Of a stretch of 64,000 nt of DNA, positions 49,087-60,961 are shown one piece after another. Every line of letters begins with the position of its first letter. Position 1 is the first letter of the stretch. This DNA comes from Pochonia chlamydosporia 170. Taxonomy: Eukaryota > Ascomycota > Sordariomycetes > Hypocreales > Clavicipitaceae. Location: contig NW_019154045.1 of NCBI RefSeq assembly GCF_001653235.2, positions 1 through 64,000 on the forward strand, given 5' to 3'. The position numbers were made by a program, and so were the translations under genes. A model generated the notes under the pieces. That model made no database searches. It had not been told where the DNA came from and worked only from the letters and a program-made list of their open reading frames with translations.

Positions 49087-49856
49087 TCACCATGAATGTA
49101 TTTTGGAAATGGTTTCTGAGAGAAAAGCGTCAGGTGGCAGCCAGTTCAAATAGTCGCCGAGTCAATTTTTGCGGGCAAAGTACAATCGGTGACTCAAGAG
49201 AAGGAGCCGCCAGCTCTAAAGAGTCTTGTATCGTATAGTGAAAGGCTTTGCGAGAGGTTCGTTGCATGGTTGGTAGAGTCGGAGAAGCGTTTGGGGGTTT
49301 GGCTTAGAAATGTGAGGCCATCACAGATTTCAGTTCGTTTGAGTTTCCAATACGTCTTATAGAATGTTGCATGGTATAATCGAGGGTTCGGTCATAGATT
49401 GTTCTTATTTTTAGTTTAGGTTTATAATTTGAGGTGATTAATTCGAATTGCTGACAATTTGATAATATGCATGTGTGTTGGCCAACAGCGCCATCTGTGA
49501 GTCGACCAGAAGTCACATTGACCACAATGAGCTCGAGGACCTAATTAATCATTAAAATATTAACTCAGTTATCTCAGATGCGGTAATGCAAAGAAGTACT
49601 ATATTCTAATCGCACTTGATTGGTTGCGAAAGTCTGGACTACGGTTACCAACTTGATGGGAGCCTGATTGGCAGGGCATGAACATCTCCACTGGGAATGA
49701 CAGTAGAGACCACCTGCAGACTTCACTCCTTTGCAAAAGAGTCTGATTCAACGTCGACCATTGACATCTTTAATCATCAGAGAATTGCTGCACTCGCGTG
49801 CGTCTCCAAGACGAAGCATGTAGCCCTGAATAAGGCACATTGAGCACCAAAAGTTG
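49087..49856. other. Intergenic
   Basis: 770 bp holding the RTA1-like 3' UTR and kinase promoter. No other gene recognised. Confidence 0.45.
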
Positions 49857-51454
49857 ATGGCTTCTCGTGCGTTTCAGATGAGTTCCAGGCTACCGCGTCA
49901 GTTTTTATCGTGTCGTGCAACACTTCGAAATGTTTTCTCCTTCAGCTCATGCTTCAGGAGGCGCATACGACCCTGCTCTCTCCAGTCGTGTTACTCGACC
50001 GCGGCACCTATCGAGTACGGATATATTCACGGAGTCGAAGATCTCAGTGAGTACCGATTGGGCGGCTATCATCCGGTGTGTATCGACGATCGACTCAACA
50101 GACGGTATCGAATAGTGCACAAGCTTGGTCACGGGGCGTTCTCTACTGCCTGGCTTGCCATTGATGAGAAGACGACAAAATACGTCGCCCTTAAGCTTGG
50201 CACGGCGGATGCGGACCGCACTGAGCTTGGTATTCTGTCTCATATCACACATAGTCTTGCCAACCGCAGCATCGGGGAGGGCAAGCCGTCACTAATTCCA
50301 GTCATTCTTGATCGGTTTGACTTGACTGGGCCAAATGGCACTCATCCATGTCTCATCACCGTCCCGGCACGCTGCAGTTTGCAGGACGCAAGGGAGGCAG
50401 CAGGTAGCCGCTTATTTCAGCTTCACGTTGCCAGATCTCTTGCTGCGCAACTAGTCATGGCCGTGTCCCTCGTCCATGATGCAGGTTATGCCCACGGAGG
50501 TAAACATCCCGTTAATTATCCCATACGCCGCAAGCTCAGCTAATCCGTCATCTAGATCTCCATCTTGGCAACCTTCTCTTACAGCTGCCCTCGTCGCTTA
50601 ACAACTTATCAATAGAGCAACTCTACGCACGGTACGGTGAGCCGGAGCATGAGCCAGTAATTCGTCTTGACACCGAGACAACATCAACAGAACCTGGGGT
50701 TCCCTTGTACGCCGTGCCATCAGCATGGTTGGGCGTACCAAGCAATAATATAACCTTAGGCGAGGCGAAATTAATACTTAGTGATTTTGGGGTTTCTTTC
50801 CGCCCGTCCGACAAGACGCGATTTGAGTCGTACACACCGCTTGTGCTCCGCCCACCAGAGGCGTTCTTTGAACCAGGAACGCCCCTCACGTTTGCTTCTG
50901 ACATCTGGAGCCTGGGCTGTGTAATTTTTGAGCTTCTGGCCCATAGATCGCTTATTGACGGGTTCCTTGCTCCCCAAGATGAGATTATAGCGCAGCAGGT
51001 AGAACTGCAAGGACGAATGCCACCTGACTGGTGGGGAAAATGGGAAGAGCGGCCGGAGTGGTACGATGAAGCAGGCAGACCGTTGAGCAATGCGTCTGAC
51101 TTTTGGCCATGGGAACGGCGGTTTGAGCAGTGGGTGCAAAGCCCGCGGCGGTCTAGAGGCATGGAAACCATTGGTAAAGATGAGCAGGATGCCCTATTTA
51201 AACTTCTGCAATGGATGCTCGCTTGGAAGCCAAGCGAACGACCGGACATAACTGAGGTATTAAAGGCGGACTGGATAACAAGATGGGCTCTACCCGCCTA
51301 CCAGAAGGGCTTGGAAGAGGGCGCAAACAATTTCGCAAATCTCTATACCCTTCGTAAACAACAAACTCTTGCTCACCATTATGCTTATTGCGTGTTGAAA
51401 TCTTCATATTGCAGATTCAACTTTGATGATATACGGCTGCACGGCACGTTTTGA
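49857..51454 (+). CDS. SRPK-like protein kinase
   Basis: Exons 49857–50499 and 50556–51454 give 513 residues; the intron is GTAAAC…TAG in phase 1. Residues 1–50 are Arg/Ser/Phe/Cys-rich and resemble a mitochondrial presequence. The kinase domain starts near residue 80 with YRIVHKLGHGAFSTAW (P-loop) and VALKLG (ATP-anchoring Lys). The catalytic loop reads YAHGDLHLGNLLL, so HRD is HGD; DFG is present in LSDFGVSF and the APE equivalent is RPPEAF. SR-protein kinases have HGD, a long insert between lobes and this late PPE element. Fungal genomes contain many SRPK-like paralogues of unknown substrate. The short insert suggests one of these rather than the conserved splicing kinase. Confidence 0.88.
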
Positions 51455-52745
51455 TGGCCAGTCTCCGAAGTATGTCACATCTGTGATGATGACTTAATTT
51501 GCGTGCGCTGTCGGCATTGACTGTAAATGTCTAGATGGCAGGCAGGGTTTGTTCAACCTGACTCCGTCTTGTAACAACTTCATCCATTCACCATTGTCCA
51601 AGTTGCACCCAAGAATGACGTGCAGGAATACCAGAGGGGAACAATCCCAGGGCAGTCATCTTTTATATTCTTTCTTTCTTATACTAGTACCATTTGACAT
51701 ATTTCTTACCCTAGATCTCGTTATGTTCCAACCAAGCTCTAGTTGAACCAGATCACTCCAATGGCACTAACGTGCCAGGCTAATCCTCGTAATGTACTCC
51801 TCATACCGTGGCGCTGCGTCTCGTCACATGTACTCCGTAGCGGCTGGTTAACCTATCGCGCGAGTAATGACGAACTGGTTTGACAGATCTATTTCTGAAT
51901 TCGACCTGTGAAATGCCCATTCCCCGTGCATACCGTTGTTGATCTGTTATCCTAGATAGAGCAAATCGCCGTACCTGGTCACTTATCGGGATTGTGGAAC
52001 CAAACTGACAAGAACCTACTTCAAGTTCAATCTGAACCGACCTTACAACGGCTAGCTTTGTCCAAACAACAAGCGAATGTTTAATACAAACGCCGTGGTT
52101 GGTCGAAACCAAGCTAACTCGACTTCAATCAATAACCCTCATGCAGTACAACACAACGTACAAATCTAGTCAACGCCTACGGGATAAAGCCGTCAACACA
52201 ATTCGCTGAGTCTGTCGGTGACAAGCATCTCTCCGGTCCCACTACACCAAGTGAAGAAGCTGACCAGCGCCTCAACTCCAAGCCGAACCATCAGGCCCTG
52301 ATGCCGGTCTTTCCAGAACCCCTCCCGCCCATCTCAGGAACAAGTTCGGGCGATCCTCTCATTTCTTGCTCAAACAGGCGACCGAAAAGGCGGGCAGCAT
52401 GCTAAATCAAGCCCCAACCGAGGTCAAGGGTCCTTACGAGCATGTCTGAAATAACCGACCTTGCAGATCTCGCCAATCAGCTGTCTTGCGCAAGCCACGA
52501 GATGCCTGCCTGCGTATCATGTTTAGGCGATTTCCAACACGGCCTCATGACAAACAGGGAAACATCGTCCGTTAAACTGCGACAGATAAAATCGGAGGAG
52601 AATGGGCTAGGATGCTTTGTATATAAGTCGCGGGGTGGTAGCACAATGGCACTTGGGTGTTGTGAATGGACCTTGTTGAGTCTCTTTTCCGAACCAACTG
52701 CCAACAAAGTCGTGTAAGCAGTGTTGCGTAACTGCCGACTGCGAA
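51455..52745. other. Intergenic, no gene seen
   Basis: 1.3 kb between the kinase and phosphatase genes. A TATA-like element at 52620 is listed separately. Confidence 0.45.
52620..52627 (+). promoter_or_regulatory. TATA-like box of acid phosphatase gene
   Basis: TATATAAG lies 126 bp upstream of the ATG at 52746. Confidence 0.4.
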
Positions 52746-54337
52746 ATGGTTGCTTTGCTCACCTACGCCCAGGGCGTCTTGTTTCTGGCTGTTGGAGTGA
52801 TTGCCAAGGCCAATCTGCCGCCGATTCCGTCCGATTTGACTACCCCAGTTCAACAACGAATTGCCGTCAATGGACCCAACAGTTAGTTTACCACCATTGG
52901 CCAAGTCATCTTCAATAGTGCAGAGTGACGGGTCAAAGAGACAGGCTAATAGTTTGCTGTTACTTCTGAATAGGCATCACCGTTAGTTGGAACACATACA
53001 AGCAGTTGGGTCAGGCTTGCGTCAAATACGGCGGATCTGACTGCTCACTGACGCAGCAAGTTTGCTCGAGTACTTCTGGCGCCACATACCCATCATCTCG
53101 TACTTGGTTTAACTCAGTTACCATCACTGGCCTGTCTCCGGCCACAAAGTATTGCTACCAGATTGTGTCGACCAACTCTACAAAGGCAACCTTCCTCAGT
53201 CCTCGTCTGGCAGGTGACAAGACGCCCTTCTCGATCAATGCCATTATCGATCTCGGCGTCTACGGCGAGGATGGGTACACCATTGAGATGGACGAGACGA
53301 AGCGGGATACCATTCCGTATATCCCTCCGTCTCTAAACCACACAACCATTAAGCGACTTGCCGATACCATCAACGACTACGAGTTCGTGATCCATCCCGG
53401 TGATCTGGCTTATGCCGATGACTGGATTCTCAAGGGTCACAATGCCTTTGACAGCAAGAATGCCTTCCAGGCTATTTTGGAGCAGTTCTACGACCAACTT
53501 GCGCCCATTTCCTCGCGCAAGCCGTACATGGCCAGCCCAGGCAATCACGAAGCTGCATGCCAGGAGATTCCGCACTTGACGGGTCTTTGCCCGGCAGGTC
53601 AGAAGAATTTCACCGATTTTATGACCAGGTTCGGCAGCAGCATGCCCACTTCATTTACATCCACGTCCCGCGATGCCGCCGCCAAAGTAAACGCCAACAA
53701 GGCCAAGCAACTAGCCAAGCCCCCATTCTGGTTCTCCTTCGAGTACGGAATGGCACATATAGTCATGATTGACACCGAGACCGATTTCGCGGACGCTCCC
53801 GACGGTCCCGACGGTTCTGCCGGTCTCAACAGCGGACCATTCGGCGGTCCAAACCAGCAACTCCAGTTCCTCGAGGCAGATCTCGCCTCTGTTGATCGCA
53901 CCGTAACCCCTTGGGTCATTGTTGCTGGCCACCGCCCGTGGTACACGACTGGTGATGGCCCATGCAAGCCTTGCCAGACGGCATTTGAGGGTCTCTTCTA
54001 CAAGTACGGCGTTGATCTCGGTGTATTCGGCCACGTCCACAACTCTCAGCGCTTCATGCCCGTGGTCAACGGAACCGCTGATGCGGCCGGTTTGAATAAT
54101 CCCAAGGCCCCCATGTACATCGTCGCTGGTGGTGCTGGCAATATCGAGGGTTTGAGTGCCGTCGGAACGAAGCCTGCTTATACGGCGTTTGCTTACGCCG
54201 ATGACTTTAGCTATGCTACCATTAGCTTTCTCGACACGCAGAACCTAAAGGTCAACTTTTATAGGTCGTCGACTGGTGAATTGTTGGACTCTTCTACCTT
54301 GCACAAGGCGCATGATAAGCAATTTGTTGTGCAGTAG
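52746..54337 (+). CDS. Secreted purple acid phosphatase
   Basis: Exons 52746–52881 and 52974–54337 give 499 residues; the intron is GTTAGT…TAG in phase 1. A signal peptide (LLTYAQGVLFLAVGVIAKA) is followed by the PAP N-terminal fibronectin-like domain (ITVSWNTY…GLSPATKYCYQI). The metallophosphoesterase motifs appear in order: IIDLGVYG, HPGDLAYADDW, SPGNHEA, VIVAGHRPWY and FGHVHNSQR. The motif-block residues bind the di-iron/metal centre and phosphate ester. It should act outside the cell or in the wall, releasing phosphate from organic esters. Several NxT/S sites suggest glycosylation. It appears complete and ordinary. Confidence 0.95.
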
Positions 54338-55473
54338 GTGGCGATTGGGAAAAACTAGTATATAGTAATGTACATTGCACGTACATAGGCAAGAGATTAT
54401 TATGCTCTTCACTGTGATCAAGTGACCGGATACTTTAATTTTTGTTGATTCCGCTACACATAGCAGTTGCGTGGAAAATGCACGATGGCCTTGTGTTCAT
54501 TCTCTATGTGAGCCTTGGATAAACACCGTGCTGAAGCTTTGGGCATTAGTTGTGTATGGCAGTCGTAAAGTTGTCAGCGTTACATTTTTGGCATACCTTC
54601 ATGTCGTTTCGCGTATCTTTTACTGCTCTGGGACGCCGACGTCGGATTTGGCCGAGAGAAGCAATGGATGACAGCACTAATGTGGCCTTGTCTCAATGCC
54701 CAATGTTGCATGATCGACGCCTATTGCACCAAGAGGACTGCTTTGGGCTATGATACTCAGGTGAGTGGCGCCATTTTTAGAAATGATGTCTTACCTCTCA
54801 GCAGGACAAGCTCCATGATGCAGTTGATGGGACTATGTTCTGGTTCATATTTCGTGAGTTGTGCGAGAAGGCGCTCATGAAACTATCTCCCGCCTATGGT
54901 ATGTTGGAGCAGTGTCCTTTGTAAGGCGATGATCATTCGAACTGTGGCCTTCAGCAACCTCTGCATAAGAACTAGGAGCCTTTGAAGTTCCCCAGACCAA
55001 AGCAGACCCAGGTAGAGTGTACAACCACTCATTCATTGTCTTACCCCCTGCCGAGAACATGTGTAGTATCAGCCTGACTGACTTCGTGGATTCAGCTTCT
55101 GGCGCACACAAATCACACGGCATGCAACGTCGCGCTTGCATCTATCTGAGCCTCGTATTAAATGCGATTGAACAGGTTGAAGGTCTGGTGCCATGATTAC
55201 TCCGACGTAGAGAACTTGGCGTAGGTGGCGCCCCAAACAACCCGCTATGATCGACATCTTACGGCACTTGGCCGCCCCCAAGGGTCCCGATCTTACCTGT
55301 GAATCTAGATTTGGCAGACGATGATTAATCCGAATTTTTGTAGTAGGGTTTGTCGTGAAAAGTATAAAAGAGACGGATGCTGATGCCTGGTTGTCTGTAA
55401 TGCCGTCAGTTACAGCAACGAAACAACGAGTCTAACAGAAACTCCATAAACAGCCGTCTCACCTCAATTCATC
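54338..55473. other. Intergenic with promoter of NlpC/P60 gene
   Basis: 1.1 kb with no gene recognised. It contains the TATAAAAG box at 55363–55370. Confidence 0.45.
55363..55370 (+). promoter_or_regulatory. TATA box of NlpC/P60 gene
   Basis: TATAAAAG occurs 111 bp before the ATG, a canonical spacing for an inducible secreted-protein gene. Confidence 0.5.
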
Positions 55474-56141
55474 ATGAAGTTCACCATCTTTACCATCGCT
55501 CTTGCTGCCACTGGCGGCTTGGCCGCGGTTGCAGCCGTTCCCGGGGTATTACCAGTCCATCTCCAATACAAATACATAGAAACTAACGGAATCATAGGTC
55601 GACAGCCTCGAAAAACGAGACGGCCCGGGCATTGTCAATGCCGCAGCCAGCGTCAAAGGCACTCCATATGTTTACGGCGGCGGTGGTTGCAACGGTCCCA
55701 GCAAAGGAGGATTCGACTGTTCTGGTACGAAATGCCAGTCTTTGCCTGACCAAGAGAGCGGCAATGCTGATGCGATGTAACAGGTCTCACCCAGTTTTCC
55801 GTGTGCAAAGGACAAGGTGGAAAAACTATTCGTAAGTTTCCATCAACTACCGATCAAGTTATAACAATGAAGTAACAAAGCTTTCACCAGCCCGCACCGC
55901 GCAGCAGCAATACCACTCCAACATGGGTCGACGTATTCCTCGAGGCCAAGCTGCGGCTGGAGATATGGTCTTCTGGGGCACCAATGGCGATTGCGCCAAC
56001 AGAGTTGTTCATGTTGGTATCGTCGTCCGCCCTGGTGTCATGATCAACGCGGCTACTCCTGGAACTGTGGTTCGTGAACAAAACATCTGGACATCTAGTG
56101 GTGGTCTTTCGATCTGCCCTGATGCTGTGCGATTCTGGTAA
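55474..56141 (+). CDS. Small secreted NlpC/P60-domain protein
   Basis: Four exons, 55474–55545, 55598–55724, 55784–55831 and 55891–56141, give 165 residues. The signal peptide runs to about residue 20, then a pro-region ends at a Kex2-type LEKR. The mature part is a minimal NlpC/P60 fold: GTPYVYGGGGCNGPSKGGFDCSG with the nucleophilic Cys, RTAQQQYHS…, PRGQAAAGDMVFWG and VVHVGIVV with the catalytic His. In bacteria this fold cleaves peptidoglycan stem peptides. In fungi such secreted proteins are thought to derive from bacteria and may attack bacterial walls. The coding signal is only visible after splicing three introns. Confidence 0.88.
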
Positions 56142-56311
56142 CTCGTCAAGCATGTACTTCTACTGCTAAATATACTGTATTTGACATTTGTAATTATAAT
56201 CATCATTTACTTTGTCGGTGACATTACTGCTGCCGTGCACTTCGACCAGTTCTCTGGATGGCAGAATTGAGGCTTATGTTACCCATACGCAAACCATACA
56301 CATTCAATTCG

Positions 56312-56988
56312 TCATTTCTTGTCAGCCGGCCAGAGTACTAATCGCGTTGTATCCTCCTCCTCGCTGCATTCTGTAACCTCGAACCCGAGTTTCTCGTACA
56401 AGGCCCTGGCACTGGTGTTATCATTCTTGACTAAAACTGTGATGAGGCACGGTCTCTCCTCCGACGAGGAAATATCGCGTGTTCCCTTGATCGCCGCAGT
56501 CATCACCTCGCGTGCAATACCCCGTCTCCGTGCTCTCGGGGCGGTGTAAACGCCATTCACCGCCCAGTGCATCATGTCGCCCTCGTCGTGTGCTGTGCCG
56601 TTGGCGAGATGCGTCCTGAGCTCCGGTGGCACAGGTACATCGCGTACCATTGTTACAGAAGACAGAATGCCTCTATCTGCCAAATCCACCGCTACATAGG
56701 TCTTTGCGCTCGGGTTGAGCACACGATTGCGCCAGAATTCATCTGGCATAGGGGCTTCTCGAGCATAGGTTGACCCAAAGACTGTTGCGAAAATATGAGT
56801 ACCTGGACGAAATATGATTGGGCACTTGCATTCGCAAAGTTCTTGTTGATTGAGTTTTGGAGCAATTGTCACTTACAAGATGGATCATTCTGCAATGCCT
56901 CTAGACGAAATGCTTTGTAATATGTCAGGAAGAATGCGACACCTGCCTCGTCAGGCTGGATTAGCTCAATCGTGTACTCCGTCGTCAT
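56312..56988 (-). CDS. GNAT-family N-acetyltransferase
   Basis: Exon 1 is 56988–56877, starting at an ATG (MTTEYTIELIQPDEAG). Exon 2 is 56781–56312, giving 193 residues; the intron is GTAAGT…CAG. An alternative acceptor 25 bases earlier stays out of keeping with the family's FGSTY block, so the later one is preferred. The acetyl-CoA-binding motif is RRRGIAREVM, followed by VKNDNTSARALYEKLGF, the typical GNAT motif B. Substrate (small molecule, amine or protein N-terminus) is unknown. It is convergent with the NlpC/P60 gene (170 bp apart). Confidence 0.85.
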
Positions 56989-58413
56989 TTTACTTGTCGC
57001 TCTTAAAAAGTGGCAGTTCAAATATGATGAATCTCAAAACGCTATGTCTTTCAGGATCATTTCGTAACCATGTGAGTAGTCGCCACCTTCGCGACTTTTT
57101 ATGAGAAGAGGAGGATACCGTCGGGTGTTGTTTGTGACTCAGAGCTGAGGACGTGGACGAGGTTTCTGTCAGCCTAGTTCAGTCACAACAGCTCCTAGCT
57201 CACACTAGAGAACTACCTCGCTTGTCGCACAGATCGGTAGCATAGTGCCTGGCATGCCAGTCCATGGAACCTCGTGTACTCTGGGCTACACTGTCTCTGT
57301 TGTGTCATGAGAACTGATCAACCCGGAAGCACGCGACTTAAATAAGTTGCCAACTAGCTATGCATAGGCGGGACGTGAATACTCAAGCTCTAGCCCAACT
57401 CATTTCTCGAGAACCCTAGCTGCCACTAGTGTGGTTCAGGCGCAATTTCGGCAGAATGGCCAGTGCCAATATTTTGGGACGGATTGCAACTAGTGCTGAG
57501 ATTTGACAATTGCTTCATCGTATGCGATTGTTTCAACTTTGTGAAAAGTGATGTCGCCGAAAAGACATGACTACTTCTCGATGAACCAGCGGATAAAAAC
57601 TGAGCAGTGGGACTATCAGAGCATTTATGTCTCGGTTGACCAACAGTCTGTCAATGGTGGATGAATCTACCAAGAGCAGTCAACTCTGCAGGGTAACAAC
57701 TAGGTTGACAAGACGGCGCCCCAAGAACAGCCTTGGGAGCCGAAAAATGGAGTTCAAGCTGTTTGCAGACTTGAGCACCTGTTTGGAATACGGAAAATCA
57801 ACATTGAATGGTGGAGTTCTCACAAACGGCTTAGAAGGGAAAACTCTGACCAAGCCTGCCAGGTGCTCAATACTGAGCTGTCTGAGCTACAATAGATCTT
57901 CGCACGGATGCCAACTATGTTTTGGATTGATTGCTCATATTTAGTCAAGTTGCAGTCTTGTCAAGGCAATGCACTAGTTTGGTGATGGCAGAATTGACCA
58001 AAGTGTCTTGGCCATCTCGCAAATGCTATACTACCGTTGCTACGGAACATAATTTAGTGTAACATGAGAAAATCTGATAATATAGCATTCACTGCTAGTT
58101 AAGTTGCCACATTGAACTTAGAACCGGAGTAGGCGTATTAGCAAGTCGAGCATCTTTGTGAGTCTTGGTGCTGTCATTCATCGCCGGGGCCACAAGAAGA
58201 CCACATCACTGAAATAGCTTCGCGAATCAAGCAGAACATGCCCTCATGAGGCACGGTGCCATCATTCCCGGTGGTAGCTCTTGGTTTCGCTAATTTAACA
58301 AAAGGCTCAAAGAAACAAAATCCAGTTCAAGTCCATACACCGCAAGTTGTCAACTTTGACATCCATCGACACTTTTCCATCTGTGACTCGCTTCCAACGT
58401 TAGCATTGCCAGT
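56989..58413. other. Intergenic, no gene seen
   Basis: 1.4 kb between divergent genes. A 105-codon plus-strand ORF at 57627 has no recognisable family character. Confidence 0.45.
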
Positions 58414-59800
58414 ATGGTAGTCATCAAGAAGCCTCAAGCTCGCCCTTTCGACATTGGAAAGTGCGCGCGACCCAATATCTTGGCACTTAAACCCTATATT
58501 AGCGACAGGTGGTTCGTTTACCCGCCGTGTTCAGCGATGTTCCTGGTGATGATGTTACTTACACCTCGTAAAGCAGCCTTCCAGCAGACATAGACATTAT
58601 TCTACTCGACGCCAATGAGAATGCCTTTGGACCTTGTATTCCATCCGCGAAAAGGACCCCGAGTCCCGACGCCGGTGTTGATATCCAGTCTACTCTTGAC
58701 CCCGAGGCATTGCAATTGCATCGCTATCCCAATGAGTGAGTCACCGCAAATATCTCATGTAAGTATCTAGGCTAACAATCAGCAGGCAATCAACCGCGCT
58801 GAAACAACTTCTTTGTGATTATCGCGGTGGTGATACCAAGGCATTGTCAGTGGATAACATATGTCTTAGTGTAGGCTCCAGTGAATCCATTGACACGCTC
58901 ATCCGTACTTTTTGCACGCCCGGAAGAGACAAGATCCTAATCTGCCCTCCAACATTTGTCATGTACGAGGTCAGCGCGAACGTCAACGATGTGGGCGTGG
59001 TACGCATCAGCCTAGACACGGAAAATGGGTTTACTCTTCAAGTCTCTGCTATTAATGAAGCCTTGTCCCAAGATCCGAGCATCAAGATTGTGTTCATCTG
59101 CACGCCAGGAAATCCTACGGGCAATTTACTTGACAAGTCCGACATCCTCCAGATCCTAGAGCATCCAACTTGGAATGGTGTCGTGGTGGTTGACGAGGCT
59201 TACATTGACTTTGCTCCGCCTGGCTCCAGCATGGTCAGCGATGTAAATAAATGGCCGAACCTTGTTGTCACACACTCATTCAGTAAGACGTTTGGTCTCG
59301 CTGCTATACGACTCGGCATTACATACTCCCAGCCCCAAATCTCGCGTTTACTAAACAACCTACAAATTCCTTATCGCATATCTTCTCCCACCGTGGCACT
59401 GGCAATGGCGGCGTTATCGGCTGAGGGGATAGCCTTGATGGAGTCGAGTCGAGCCAGGATGGCCAAACAAAGGAAACGGATGCAGCTTGAACTGCCTAAG
59501 ATTCCGGGCTTCGGCAAGGTTCTCGGGGGTTTTCAGGCAAACTTTCTTCTCGTTCAGTTTCTCAGCAAGCCTGCGGATGAAGGTGGCGTCCCCGACAACT
59601 CGGTGGCAGCAGCAATCATGAGTGAGCTTGCTGGCGAGTCTCGGATACTGGTGCGAAATCTTGGGGCTCAACCGGGATGTTTGGGTGCTTTGAGGATTAC
59701 TGTAGGCACCGAGAGGGAGGTGGATGATCTTCTACTACAGCTCCGGAGGATGCTCAGAGAGATCTATGCTGGTCGGATGAGAGAAGATCTAGATACTTAA
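58414..59800 (+). CDS. Histidinol-phosphate aminotransferase
   Basis: Exons 58414–58508, 58574–58735 and 58786–59800 give 423 residues. This PLP enzyme of aminotransferase class I/II converts imidazole acetol phosphate plus glutamate to histidinol phosphate in histidine synthesis. N-terminal KCARPNILALKPY and LLDANENAFGP, CLSVGSSESIDTLIR, CTPGNPTGN, VVVDEAYIDF and the PLP-lysine motif SFSKTFGLAAIRLG all match the yeast His5 type. The protein looks full length. It could be the housekeeping gene or a paralogue supplying an unusual amino acid; the window cannot decide. Confidence 0.92.
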
Positions 59801-60198
59801 GCCTATTGTATTTATGCTAGTCACTATCCAGATTTCGTGCACTCTATTTCGATGGAAGCAGGGTAGTTGGCTTCCCTGCTGATAACTTATCTATATCAAC
59901 GGCATCGTCTCTAATCAGTCGACATTCACATGGGCATAAAACCGTCACCAAGTTGGTAGCAATGACTCAAAAGGGGACACTCAGTCACGCTTGTTGTCCA
60001 CGAACACAATGACACGGTGTCCTCTCATCCCTGACTTTGCCGTGACGCCATTATTTTCATGGCTGATTACAAATGCCATATGCAGCTGCTACAATGCGTT
60101 ATGCCCGGATTGGGATATAAGATCATATGTAGACAAACTTCAGGCACACTGAAACACGACCGAAATGTAGCAACTGACTTATCAACTAAGCTTTCAAA
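59801..60198. other. Intergenic
   Basis: About 400 bp between tandem genes; no element recognised. Confidence 0.4.
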
Positions 60199-60961
60199 AT
60201 GGCATCTCTCGGAACACTTAACACTACTCCATTCAATCCAAGAATTCGCAAGGTACTTCCTATGTCCATGTCTTGCTACATCATGACCTAATGTCATTCT
60301 GCACAATAAAGCTAATAATTGACCTCAGATCTTGGCAGCAGCAGCCATCGCTGGTGTTGAACTTTCAACCCCCTCGGACTTCAAATTTGGCGAAACGAAC
60401 AAACAGTCTGCGTATCTTTCCAAATTCCCCCTTGGCAAAGTCCCTACGCTAGAGACCCAAGATGGCTTCCATCTCTCTGAGTCCTTCGCAATAGCGTACT
60501 ATACCGCCGAACGTGCAGTCACGACTCAAAAACGAGAGCAGCTGCTCGGATCGAGCCCTGAGGAGAGAGCTCTTATCCAACAGTGGATATTCTTTACCTC
60601 ACTCCATCTTGAACCCACAATCAATAATGTTTGTGGTTGGAGGAAGGGATACGCAAAGTATGATGCAGAAGTTGAACGGTCCAGCGGAGAGGAATTCAAG
60701 CGCTGGCTGAACTACATGGAAGCAGCTATTAAGGGACAAGACTGGTTCGTGAAAGGCGGCACCGGGCCTAGCCTAGCGGATATTGCCATTGGGAGTGCTT
60801 TGTATTTTGCGTTTGGGATTTACCTGGATCAGAACGCTCGCAATGAGTATCCGGAACTTACCGCGTGGTATAAGAAGCTGAAAGATGTGGCAGAGTTGGC
60901 TTCCATTTTTGAAGGAGATATGATTGATCAGAGGTTGGAAGAGCCATCAACTAAGGAATAA
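60199..60961 (+). CDS. Glutathione S-transferase / EF1-gamma N-domain-like protein
   Basis: Exons 60199–60252 and 60329–60961 give 228 residues; the intron is GTACTT…CAG in phase 0. The thioredoxin-like N-domain reads MASLGTLNTTPFNPRIRK…LSKFPLGKVPTLE and ends with LSESFAIAYY. The C-terminal helical domain is followed by GPSLADIAIGSALYFAF, typical of EF1Bγ-like fungal GSTs. It lacks the long EF1G C-terminal domain, so it is a stand-alone GST. It probably conjugates or binds glutathione in the cytosol; detoxification or a tailoring function is possible. Confidence 0.88.
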
